A stretch of DNA of 64,000 nucleotides from Neopestalotiopsis rosae (taxonomy: Eukaryota > Ascomycota > Sordariomycetes > Amphisphaeriales > Sporocadaceae), in NCBI GenBank assembly GCA_023078685.1, contig JALGAS010000005.1, positions 3,100,001-3,164,000 of the forward strand. The letters run 5' to 3'. Positions within the stretch are counted from its first letter, which is position 1. Each line of letters opens with the position of its first letter. Of this stretch, positions 43,918-53,500 are shown piece by piece. The notes below the pieces were generated by a model, which did not search any database, had not been told where the DNA came from, and was given only the letters and a program-made list of their open reading frames with translations. Made by a program: the position numbers and the translations under genes.

Positions 43918-44656
43918 AGGGACGATGGGTCAATCATGGGCCATGCTATGCATTGTGCAGACATATAATTTGAAAATAAAGTTACCATTGATGATAAAAC
44001 GCAGCGCAATTTGCTTGCAAGAGTGCAGCCTTATCATTGTTGGCACACCCAGCTTACATGACGCTATCTACAGAGGTTGGAGTTTTTGGTGGCTGGTCTG
44101 CCTCCAAGTCTACCCCAGCAGGGGTGACACAAATCCCGATGCGATGCAGCTACCACAGTGTGACCAATAACACCTGAACGTCGCCGTACTTTGTATTCAA
44201 CGTGGTCACACTCGGGCGAATTGAATGTCATCTCCAACCTCCAGGAGCGCTGTCAGCCGCGGACTTTATGGTCTGGTCAGTGCCGTGAATTGAGCCGGCT
44301 ATCGCCTGAACCATTACCGTCACCACCTTACGGGTAGTCGTGCACTCTGAATAGCCCAAATTGCCTTGAGCTAATGTATGAATGGTGGAAGACTTGGCAA
44401 ATATTATTGCCAGACAATTCCGGTCAGCAGTGTATCCCTGCAGCATCTGGAAGCAGCTGATTCACACCGAAATGTATATGTAAATTAGTTTTGTTAGACC
44501 ATACCTGAAATGATGTGGCTCTAGCTCAGTAGTGAATTGAATTTGTATTATTGGTCCATGTGTCAGGTACCAGAAGGTATGAACAAGTATATACTCTACA
44601 TCCAACAATAAAGCTAGAAACTATTACCATAGAGCCAATCTCCCGTTCGAAAAATT
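43918..44656. other. Intergenic between Hsp70-like A and partner A
   Basis: Promoter side of partner A and 3' flank of Hsp70-like A. Short ORFs only; nothing recognised. Confidence 0.45.
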
Positions 44657-46965
44657 TTAAAATCTTATGGCGGTGTCCGTCGATCTTTGCTTCCTCCCGT
44701 CAATATAGACGCTGACGTCGAGTGTGGCCCCGGAGGGCACCATTTCTACATCATACTCGAGTTTCTTGAACGTCTTTCCTTCCGAGTTTGTCCAGTCTGG
44801 TAGGGACTGAAAAGCGACGTCAAGGTTGTTTTCAATATCGCAGAGCTTTTTGACAGAAGATGTTTGCCGATCGGGCGGCTGGTCGTCTTCGCACGTCCGA
44901 AGCTCGACAGTCAAGAGGTCGCCAAAATCAATTTTGTGAAGTTGGTAATAGCCACTACGCACAGGTTCCTTCTTGGATATATTTTCGCCCTGAGTCAATA
45001 CATTAGCATTTAATACTTCTTTGAGCTTGTTGCAGTTTGTTGGAGATCCACGAACTTTTCTTACAAACCATTTCATTTGGTTTTTTGCTTCCCATTCAAG
45101 TTCATCCGTGCTCCACACCTTGTCTTCCTCGGAATGCTTGGACTCATCGAATCGGATTCGGTATTTCATACCATAGCTAGCTCTCGCAATTGTGGATGTG
45201 ACCTGGACAGGGAGTTCTCTTGCAATGGGCTCGGGTATCTCCATACCGTCCAAGAAGCCCTTGTAAACCGCTCCTCTACAAATGGCCGAGCGCCTCGAGG
45301 TGATGACTGTTAGCATGAGATGAACGGGCCAGGGTCCTGCTGTATATACATACGGTTTGTGTCCACTAGACTGCAGAATGTTGATGCCCGCATCTTGGTA
45401 TCGGCTCTTGAGATGTTCATACAAGTAAGGGCTGCAACCTAGTCCTCCAACCAAAATAACACCCTGGAATTTTGCGTCAGATGTTTGATTCATCTTCAGG
45501 ATCTTAACTTTACAAACCGATACTGTTAGACCTGCCTCCCTTGATTTGCTTATTTGACCGTCGACCAGTTTCACAATATCTGGAAAGATATCCAGGAATG
45601 CCTTTTGGATATGCTCTCTGTCGGAGATGTTATTTACTGATCACTTCTTGAATGACGTTGAAAGACTTACTCTCTGAAATGAATGCGACCGTTGCGAATA
45701 ATGGGCTCTTTAGAGTCGTCATTGCTGCTGGAACCAGCGAAGGCTTCAGCAGGGATCGAAACGGTGTATTTTTTCGTGCCTCCCCGCGGTATGAACTGTG
45801 GCTTGATGCCGTATTCCCACTCGCGCTTCATGATCTCGTTGATGCCAGCTTTGCTCAAACGGTCCCATCTTCGCCCGAGCCGTGATTTGCAAATTCGTTC
45901 AAAAGATTCATCAACAAAGATGCCGCCACAGAGCTCTCCTGTCGATAGGTCGTTAGTCAAAAAAGTACATATAGCTTGAACGGCTTGATCGAACGAGAGA
46001 CAACCGACCAGTTCCTTGTACCGCTTCTGCAAGCTTCATGGGCTTTGTCGACTCAACTTTGTAGCTAATGAGATCCTAAAAATATGTTAGACTTGTATTG
46101 GTGTTTCGCGGACCGGGTCAGTATACTTACCACAGTGCCACCTCCAGCATCGCATACTACAAACACATCGCCGTGCTGGAATTTGCGCCCTGGTTCACTT
46201 AGTGTGGCAAGTGCGGCGGCTTCTGGCTCCGGGGCGAAGCTCATCGTTGTCGGACCCGGAGAGCGCTGATCGAGCAGACCCCCTTGCTTGGCAGCGTCCT
46301 GCATTCTCTGGCGCGCGTAACCCTTCCAAATGGCTGGGACAGTGATGACTATATGAAATCTCAATTCGTCGACGATTAATTTTGTGCGGGAAGTTTCTAT
46401 GGACTGGACAACGTGCTGCCACAGAAGCCGGAGATAATCTGCGATCAAGTCGACCGCGGACTTTCCTTCCTCTCTGAGCATCTTCTTAGCACGCAGTATA
46501 GGCTCCGAGGTTTTCACGTTTTCTTGAACGTCCTCGTCTTTCAGGAGCAAGAGCTTGAACCATCGAACTGGGTCGGCATCAACAGGCACCTCGTAGCCCC
46601 AGAGTGTCTTTGAATCCTCGTAGAACAACTCAGTGGGCGCCTTAGCTTCTTCTCTATTCCCAATTTTGGTACCTGGCCATTGGACTATAGGGTAGACTTG
46701 GCCTTCCTTGATATCGTCCAATGTAGCCCATGCTGCGCCCGAGTTCCTAGGCATATATTTCGTCAGCAAACATTTGTCTTATTTCGATATTCGACCGAGA
46801 GCTGGAAGAGATTTCGGTCGCATCCAATATAACTTACGTAGTTCCAAAATCTATGCCAATGACCAACACATCATCTGAACCTTTGAAACTTTGATGTATG
46901 CCACTTGCCTTTCCCTGATTCATCCTCGAGTCACTGTGTAACGAGTAAGGCGGGAGATCTTCCAT
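44657..46965 (-). CDS. Hsp70-like (HSPA12-type) ATPase, copy A (8 exons)
   Basis: Exons 46838-46965, 46131-46746, 46009-46075, 45671-45938, 45518-45617, 45354-45463, 45056-45293 and 44657-44989 give 619 residues. The actin/Hsp70 ATPase fold is marked by phosphate-1 GIDFGTTNSGAAWA (about 37-50), SFAPEPEAAAL, phosphate-2 CDAGGGTVDLISY (about 241-253), GELCGGIFVD, and adenosine motif GVILVGGLGCSPYLYEHL (394 on). The C-terminal 200 residues lack the usual Hsp70 substrate-binding signature, as in HSPA12-like proteins, which are expanded in fungi. An upstream in-frame ATG (46965) with strong context adds MEDLPPYSLHSDSR; the alternative start is 46923. Donors GTCGGT (intron 3) and GTTCGT (intron 7) are weak, but sit exactly where the paralogue at 50007-52301 has introns. 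Probably cytosolic. Client and function are unknown. Confidence 0.83.
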
Positions 46966-47979
46966 TGCTACTAGATGCTGAACTCAATATCTGCGATTTT
47001 TGTGGCGATGTTCAAATCGGTAAATGGAACTCTAGACTCGCATCTACAAAAAGGGAGAAAGGATTCTATCAAGCTACCAAGAATTTTTCAACGTCGAGTT
47101 TGTAAGGAGCAGTGACAGATAATCGTCTCGTCATTTGCCTAGTGAGGCTACTCTGGCAGCCTTGTCTCAATTCTTTTCTTTCCTTGCAATCAGTATGGTT
47201 TGAAAGATTGACACTGTACATTCACATTCGTGCACTGTGATTTTCCATCTGCGGCTCGAGTATCCCAATTACCCAAGGCTCCCATATGAGCAGGGCACCG
47301 GGGACTGTTTCAAGTGCATTGTGCGTGCATGAATATTCAATAGTTCCAGCAGTCGAGCTGCGGGTGCACTCATATAGAAATTGTAGCGGCTGGTCGACGA
47401 ATAGCAGGGAAACATAGCGAGCTCGTAACCTTACATACCTCACACATTGAACAGAAGTGCCCTGCCATTCCGGAATGAGGCGCAAGTGTCAAGCTCGAAT
47501 GAAGGTGACTGGTGTTCTCCTACAGGGTTGTAGATGCCTGCGGGGCCAAGACCAAAGTGCAAAAAACTCACAAGGTTGTAGAGGTGGGCGTAGGTAGCCA
47601 AGGCCAAAGTGCAAAAACATTACAGATTTGGAGCGATAGCCACAACCTCGTCTCATAGTACCGCCCGTGCCCCCTGACTTCGAGTATCGGATAAAATCTT
47701 GAGGCTTCACACAAATATATTTTCACATGGAAAAATTCGGTCCAGTTTCTATCCGATGCGTTCTGCTAAATATACTTTGAGCTTACGTGGTTGGGCTCGT
47801 TGGGAAACACGATGTTCTGTAACTTGTACCTGATACCTGTAGCATACATACACTACAGTGCAAGACTTGCATTGGATTTATCAACGTAGAGAGATATAGT
47901 AATTATTCCTCGTGAGAACACCACTTACAGGCCCTCGAATACTTTGCCTGCCACTTTATTCAGGTCAATTTGGAACATA
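46966..47979. other. Intergenic with a tandem repeat
   Basis: Promoter side of Hsp70-like A and 3' flank of partner B. Contains two adjacent imperfect copies of a roughly 48-bp unit at 47525-47618. No gene seen. Confidence 0.45.
47525..47618. repeat. Two-copy direct tandem repeat, unit about 48 bp
   Basis: Copy 1 (about 47525-47566) and copy 2 (about 47573-47618) both run from GGTTGTAGA to CCAAAGTGCAAAAA, with a few substitutions and a small insertion between. It lies about 560 nt upstream of the Hsp70-like A start, in its promoter region, and just past the 3' side of partner B. Confidence 0.7.
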
Positions 47980-49390
47980 TCACAGTACTCCGTCAGTCTC
48001 TTGCAAAGAACCTTCCGACCCTCTGGCTGACGGTTCCTTCGAGCGTGTAGTGTTAGCATTCGACTTCCCAACCAACGTGGTCTTGGACAAGATAGTGACT
48101 TGATCAAAATCTTGACCCGTCGATTTCCCTATTCTCTTCAATCCAGGCTCTACTATCAACCAATCGTCTTTTTCGGTCGGTTCCGATTGATTCTCTGGGT
48201 CGAACTCCATCTCGTCTGAGCAATACTTTTCCGGCAGCTGCTCGAGCTTATGAATCCAGGTCAAAGCTGGAACTTGTTTGTTCATTACTTTGTCCAAGTC
48301 CATAGCCTCACGCACGATGTCGCGAAGGCCTGTCGCGAAGGCATCATGCTCTCCTTCAGCAACAAATGGGTTGAGAATACTCTCAAGAGGCTTAGAAATC
48401 CCCTCACCGAACTTCTCCTGTCCGTTTTGGCAAGCCTTTGCCTCTTCTGCCAAGTCTTCGAGTATAACTATCGTAGTGTTGGCCCTCCACGTGTGCCAGC
48501 GCTGCAAAGCCGGTGATCGGTCTTCTCTGAATGCGCCAATAGCATCGGGATCTAGATGTTGATGTCGTAAATACTCAGAATGCAATACAAATAATCTCGT
48601 GAATGAAAGACATACCCAAGAATTCCTTCATATTCATGATTGCACCTGCGACCTTATCACCAGTCCATACAAATTGCCCAAAAAGCGTTTCGCACAGCGT
48701 TGCCCATATCAGAGCTTGAACAACTGAAATTCGTCGAGAAGAATTCGATTGCATTATATCCGAGAATTCGTTCCATTTTAGGCCAAAATGTTTGAGCGAA
48801 GACAGAGGGTCGTAAATCATGAGCTGAAAATATTTCACAACAGATTGAGAGAATGATAGTTCAACACTTGGCGGGGTGGCCTCGAAGCATTGAATTGCAA
48901 AGGTTGATATGTTGTAAAGCAATCCCTCGACTTTCTCGGATAGCTCACGGTCAGTTACATGATGGATCATGTGGCTTTGACTTTGGACCTTGGCTTTGTT
49001 GAACTCCTTGACAAGTTTTGAATACTGGGCTAGACTATGCTTGAGCTTATTTGCTGTTTCCTGAGCCTGTTCTTTATATTGTTCGAGTTCCTTGCGTAAC
49101 TCCTCGATGTTCGCATCGTCTTCGTCCTGATTGCTGATACCATTTTGAGATTGGTGCAAACTTTCATACGCATCATGCGCATCAGTAGGACTCTGATGAG
49201 AAGAATTTGTTCCTGTCAACTCAGTGCCATTGAACTCTTGGACTTGAGAGTACGGTGGTGGCTTATCATCTGGAACATGTGCGCCTCTGGAATCTGGTCG
49301 CTGTGGGGCTCGGTGTTCGATCTCCATGCCTTGCTTGGCCGCTACGGAGGTCATTGCGTAAGGCTCTGCAGCATCAGACGGTACAACCAT
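47980..49390 (-). CDS. Hsp70-module partner protein, copy B (2 exons)
   Basis: Exons 48616-49390 and 47980-48551 give 448 residues. The first in-frame ATG is 49390; upstream codons open only from a TTG. The N-terminal about 110 residues are disordered-looking and contain KPPPYSQ (44-47 is a PPxY motif). A coiled coil follows (NIEELRKELEQYKEQAQETA), ending VKEFNKAKVQSQ. The blocks shared with copy A are TDRELSEKVEGLLYNISTFA, VVQALIWATLCETLFGQFVW with TGDKVAGAIMNMKEFL, LQRWHTWRANTTIV, DLDKVMNKQVPALTW, and LIVEPGLKRIGKSTGQDFDQ. No named family recognised. It is divergent from Hsp70-like B, with 616 nt between the two start codons, so co-regulation from a shared promoter is plausible. Confidence 0.72.
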
Positions 49391-50006
49391 GCTGGTATCT
49401 CTGGGTGGTGAAGATGTCTGTATCGCAAAGAAAAATTCAAAAGAGATATGCTGAACGGAGATATAGGTGTCGAGGATATGAGATGAAGCCAACTGGAATA
49501 AAAGAAGGACAAACCCTTGACAAAATGGACTCGTTTAACATACATGGATGCTTGGGGCTCGGATGAGTTTTCATTTCCATACTGTGTACAGAGTACGTGA
49601 CATCCATTGTTACACCAAGACAATGTATAACCACAGCCCAACCCCAATACGCCCGCCAATCATTACCTAAATGGAAGCTACCCCGAAAGACGCGCCATAT
49701 TTTGCCGGTTTTATTAGATTCTCGAGAGTGTACCGTGTGAGAAGTTGACTGGTCTAAAGAATCTAGTATGAGAGCCACCGGAGGTCGTCCTGTAGCCCAG
49801 CGCTTGCACGCGGGTTCCCTTGGAGGTTCATTGTCTTTGCTCTCAGAAAAGGACCTCCCAGGTGCGTTCTAGGAAAGACGTCCAATCATTTCTTTGCCTG
49901 AGCAGTCTTTCGTTTCGTAATTCATTCTTGACCTTGTGAACGCAGTCGTCAATAAATTCCTCTGCCTTCAGGATACCATGTTACTTGCTGGCGAGAAACA
50001 GGCAAA
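49391..50006. promoter_or_regulatory. Divergent promoter region of partner B and Hsp70-like B
   Basis: 616 nt separate the two oppositely directed start codons. A CGATACAG acceptor-like site just upstream of the partner B ATG hints at a 5' UTR intron. Imperfect TTC/GAA-like elements near 49718 and 49869 resemble heat-shock elements, but neither is a clean three-unit site. Confidence 0.4.
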
Positions 50007-52301
50007 ATGAAATCATTAAAATTCAGCTTGAAAAGGCTGGTCAATAAGCTCAGGTCCCGCAAAGAGTCAAAGGTTGAGGAAATTCTGGTAATCGGAATGG
50101 ATTTTGGAACAACGTATGTCTAGTGCCTCCAATAGCAAAGATACCTCCTCGACCGTCCAATGCTGACGACCTTTAGATTTTCTGGTGCAGCTTGGGCGAC
50201 GATTGAAGACTTCGAAGCCGATCAGATCAATATGATCCTTTCGTGGCCAGGACATGGTAGAGAGGAGGGCAAAGCACCGACAGCGATATACTACGATGAG
50301 TATAACGGAGCCAAGTGGGGATACGACATATCGGATGAAGTCACTCCCCTGCAGTGGTTCAAGCTCTTGCTTTTACGAAGGGAAGATCTTCCAGTGGAGG
50401 TACAGGAATCAAATGCCTTTCTCACAGCAAAACGAATGTTGAAAGAAAGCGGCAAATCCGAGGTGGACGTGATTGCTGACTACTTGCGGGCCCTTTGGGA
50501 GCACATTATCAGCACTATCCGCAAGGAAAGAGGTGAATGGGTAATAGATGCCCTGGAGCTACATGTCGTTCTTACAGTGCCAGCAATATGGCAAGGCTAT
50601 GCTCGTCAAGCTATGAGAGAAGCTGCAAGGAAAGCCGGCATCACGGACATCCGGCCATCAGGTCCTACGACTCTCAGCTTGGCCCCTGAGCCCGAAGCAG
50701 CTGCCATGGCTACGATGTGCGAGCATGGAAGGTCGCTCAGCGACGACGATGTCTACATACTGTGCGATGCTGGAGGCGGAACCGTTGTGAGTGTGACATC
50801 TTTTGTAGTGAATGAATCAGTAAGGAACTCTGTTAGGTCTTGTCACTGATATCATGATTCAGGATCTCGTAAATTACCAGATCACGAATACCGAACCATT
50901 GGAACTCCGTGAAGTAGGCATCGGCACAGGTGAGCGGCTCTTCTTTCTACATGGAGTCTTCTTATGCGATCCAGCCGCCAGAAATAACTGATCACATCGT
51001 CCAGGTCGCTTGTGTGGAGGTATCTTCATTGACGAAGCTTTCCGAGCCATGTGTGCGGATCGACTAGGCCGCCGTTGGAATAATCTGAGTAACAAAGGGA
51101 TCAAAGAGATCATGACCAAAGAGTGGGAACTTGGCATCAAGCCAAATTTCAAGCCTCAGGACACGAAAAAGAAATACATCATTTCCATTCCGGCAGAAGC
51201 AGTGGGAAACTCTGGGTTAAATGACCCTAGCAAAGGTATCAAAAATGGTCGAATTCATTTCTCAAGGTATGTGCGACGGCAAACAGATGATATCCCAAAT
51301 CTCAAGAATGATACTAATCAAACCCAGCTCCGATATTGACCAAGCCTTTGCCAAGGTATTCTCAGATATCGCAGGGCTGATTGATGACCAACTTCACCAA
51401 GCCAGGAAAGCGGAACTATCGGTCACAGTACGGAGTTCGTCGCATCTGAACTGTTTACAAGGCTGACAAGGGCAGGGAATCATTCTGGTTGGGGGCCTTG
51501 GCTCGAGTGCCTATCTTTACGACTATCTGAGCAGCCGGTACAAGTCGCAGTGCATAGAAATCCTTCAGTCCGATGGTATGAAACCGTAAGCAGCCCCAGA
51601 CGTTCATAGCAGCGATGGGATGTAAATATTAACTATCTAGCAGGCGTACAGCCATCTGCCGCGGTGCAGTTTTCAGGGGATTCATCGATGGGCCAAACTC
51701 TAATGATGATCGAGGCTTTACAGTGAAAAGACCCGTGCGCGTGGTTTCCACTGTCGCTCGCCAGAGTATTGGAATGGTGACACGCGAAATTTTTATCGAG
51801 GGAGTCCACGAAGAGAGTGACAGGATTTGGGGAGAACTTGAAGGATGTTCTCTTGCTGGTAAACAGATGCAATGGTTTGTTCAGAAAGTACAGTTGAAAT
51901 CAGCCGTTCAAAACTCTTGACCCATGACCGCTAACCGTCGAACCTCATCATCTTTCCAGGGCGATCATGTTCAAAATTCGCAGCCAATGACTCACACATT
52001 GTGCGAAGTTTGGGATCCCTTGAGCAAGCGCAACTTAGATATCAAGATTCGATTCTGTCAGTCTCACGCCGATACACCTCCGCGGCGTGAAAACGATCTT
52101 GTTAAGGCATTGTGTAGCATCGAATGTAGGGTCGATGTGCCTTATCAATCCTTAGAAGACTACCGCGCCCCGAACGGAAAGATACTTAAGAAAGCGTTCT
52201 TTGAGGTCAAAATGATTCCATCAGGTGCCACTGTGGAAATCTCCGTATTTCACCGTGGAAAGCTGTTGGAATCGAGAGATGTACAGGTTGAGTTCGACTA
52301 A
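50007..52301 (+). CDS. Hsp70-like (HSPA12-type) ATPase, copy B (8 exons)
   Basis: Exons 50007-50113, 50177-50786, 50863-50929, 51005-51266, 51328-51427, 51476-51585, 51644-51887 and 51960-52301 give 613 residues with an intact frame. Residues 1-28 are basic (KFSLKRLVNKLRSRK). Then come phosphate-1 GMDFGTTFSGAAWATIED, LAPEPEAAAM, phosphate-2 CDAGGGTVDLVNY (V239/D240), GRLCGGIFIDEAF, and adenosine motif GIILVGGLGSSAYLYDYL from 383. The C-terminal region has a MIPSGATVEISVF block like copy A's MVPSGATLDVSVY. The intron positions match those of copy A, and exons 3, 5 and 6 have the same lengths in both (67, 100 and 110 nt), so these are paralogues. The ATPase motifs look competent. The short basic N-terminus could be a localisation signal. 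Confidence 0.85.
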
Positions 52302-52702
52302 CCTGGACCTTTCTCTTATTTGTGAGGAAAGACATATCGAGGGATTCAAGATGAGCTAGCCAAAAGTTGGATAGAAATGATATCTGACATATATGAGCTA
52401 CAATCATTGTTGTGGAAGCGATAGATTGGCTGGCGCCACTGAAAATATGTTCTGCAATTAGATGCCGTTTATGCCCAGAACGTGACGCCGGCATAATCCC
52501 ACTACAAGCCTAGCGAACGGTCCGGTCCCGAATCCTCAAGTCTAAATTTGCACCTCGAACTTTCCTCAAATTGTGTTATAGCTGTTGCAGCCATGTGTGT
52601 GCTTACGGGGAAAATCCGTCTTACACAAAAAGATATTCGAAATACATAATCTGAAAATTTGGTATACGAGCTCGAGAATTCTTTTGGTGCAATTCATCCA
52701 CC
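52302..52702. other. Short intergenic at the right edge of the island
   Basis: 3' flank of Hsp70-like B and promoter of the alpha/beta hydrolase. No TATA element or other feature stands out. Confidence 0.45.
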
Positions 52703-53500
52703 ATGCAAAACGTCAAGCCCACCATCGTTCTAGTTCCCGGAGCCTGGCTGCCACCCACGGCGTACGCAGAGTGGACCGCCAGGCTAGAAAAAGAAGGCCA
52801 TCCAACGGTGGTCATATCGTACCCATCGTTTGACCCTTCGGACCCCAGGCGCACCGATGTCGCCGGGGATGCCGGAGCGATCCGGACAGTCCTCGAGCGG
52901 CTCGTCCGCGACGAGGGTAGGGACCTTGTTCTGGTCATGCACTCCTACGGTGGGATGCCCGGATCTGCGGCAGCCCCGGGCCTCGGCGTAGCGGATATGC
53001 GGACAGAAGGTCGCGGAGGTGGCATAATGGGTCTCATCTACATAACCGCTTTCATCGTGCCCGAGGGCAATAGCTGCGCCGGCATGACGGGGGACAAGCT
53101 GGCACCGTGGGTCCGCGACGACACGCCGGGACCGGGGTTGAACGTGCCCGAGGATCCCGCCAACATGTTTCGGCACGGATGGTCATCGGGAGAGGCCGAG
53201 CGACTCGGGGCCTTGTGCCGCCCGCACGCTACGCTGGCGTTTACGAGCATCCAGCCGCCTTCGGCTTTGAGTCAGGGTGGACATGCTTGGAAGGGCAGGT
53301 TGGGGTATCTCAAGACGGCGAGGGACGATGAGATACCCGAAGCGGCTCAGGATGCCATGATGCAGAGTGTCGGCCAGGAATGGATTACGAAGTCAATTGA
53401 TGGAAGCCACATGTCTCCATTTGGTGGGCAATACCTAGAAGAGAGTGTTCAGATTCTTAGCGAGATGATTGAGGCATTCAAGAGTGCCAGTACTGAATGA
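52703..53500 (+). CDS. Alpha/beta hydrolase (esterase-like), single exon
   Basis: 265 residues, a cytosolic alpha/beta hydrolase fold protein. The N-terminal strand-turn IVLVPGAWLPPTAY provides the oxyanion-hole region. The nucleophile elbow is HSYGG with Ser81, and the catalytic His is His236 in DGSHMSPF. The acid is probably one of the Asp residues near DDEIPEAAQD. It resembles the small fungal and bacterial hydrolases often annotated as pimeloyl-ester or methyl-ester esterases; the substrate is unknown. There is no signal peptide. Its first two thirds are GC-rich and C-ending-codon-rich, unlike the AT-richer Hsp70-like gene 400 nt upstream, which marks the edge of the island. Nothing shows that it belongs to the neighbouring module. 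Confidence 0.82.
   Translation: MQNVKPTIVLVPGAWLPPTAYAEWTARLEKEGHPTVVISYPSFDPSDPRRTDVAGDAGAIRTVLERLVRDEGRDLVLVMHSYGGMPGSAAAPGLGVADMRTEGRGGGIMGLIYITAFIVPEGNSCAGMTGDKLAPWVRDDTPGPGLNVPEDPANMFRHGWSSGEAERLGALCRPHATLAFTSIQPPSALSQGGHAWKGRLGYLKTARDDEIPEAAQDAMMQSVGQEWITKSIDGSHMSPFGGQYLEESVQILSEMIEAFKSASTE

Noticed and set aside
49391..50006. Heat-shock elements in the module B promoter
   Set aside because: TTC/GAA-like pairs near 49718 and 49869 are imperfect and not arranged as three alternating units, so they are not called as sites.
33568..52301. Reading the island as a secondary-metabolite cluster
   Set aside because: No polyketide synthase, peptide synthetase, terpene cyclase, P450 or transporter gene is present.
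33568..52301. Reading the island as a Starship or other transposon cargo
   Set aside because: No tyrosine recombinase, transposase, reverse transcriptase or terminal repeat was seen in this window; the whole element would have to extend beyond what is visible.
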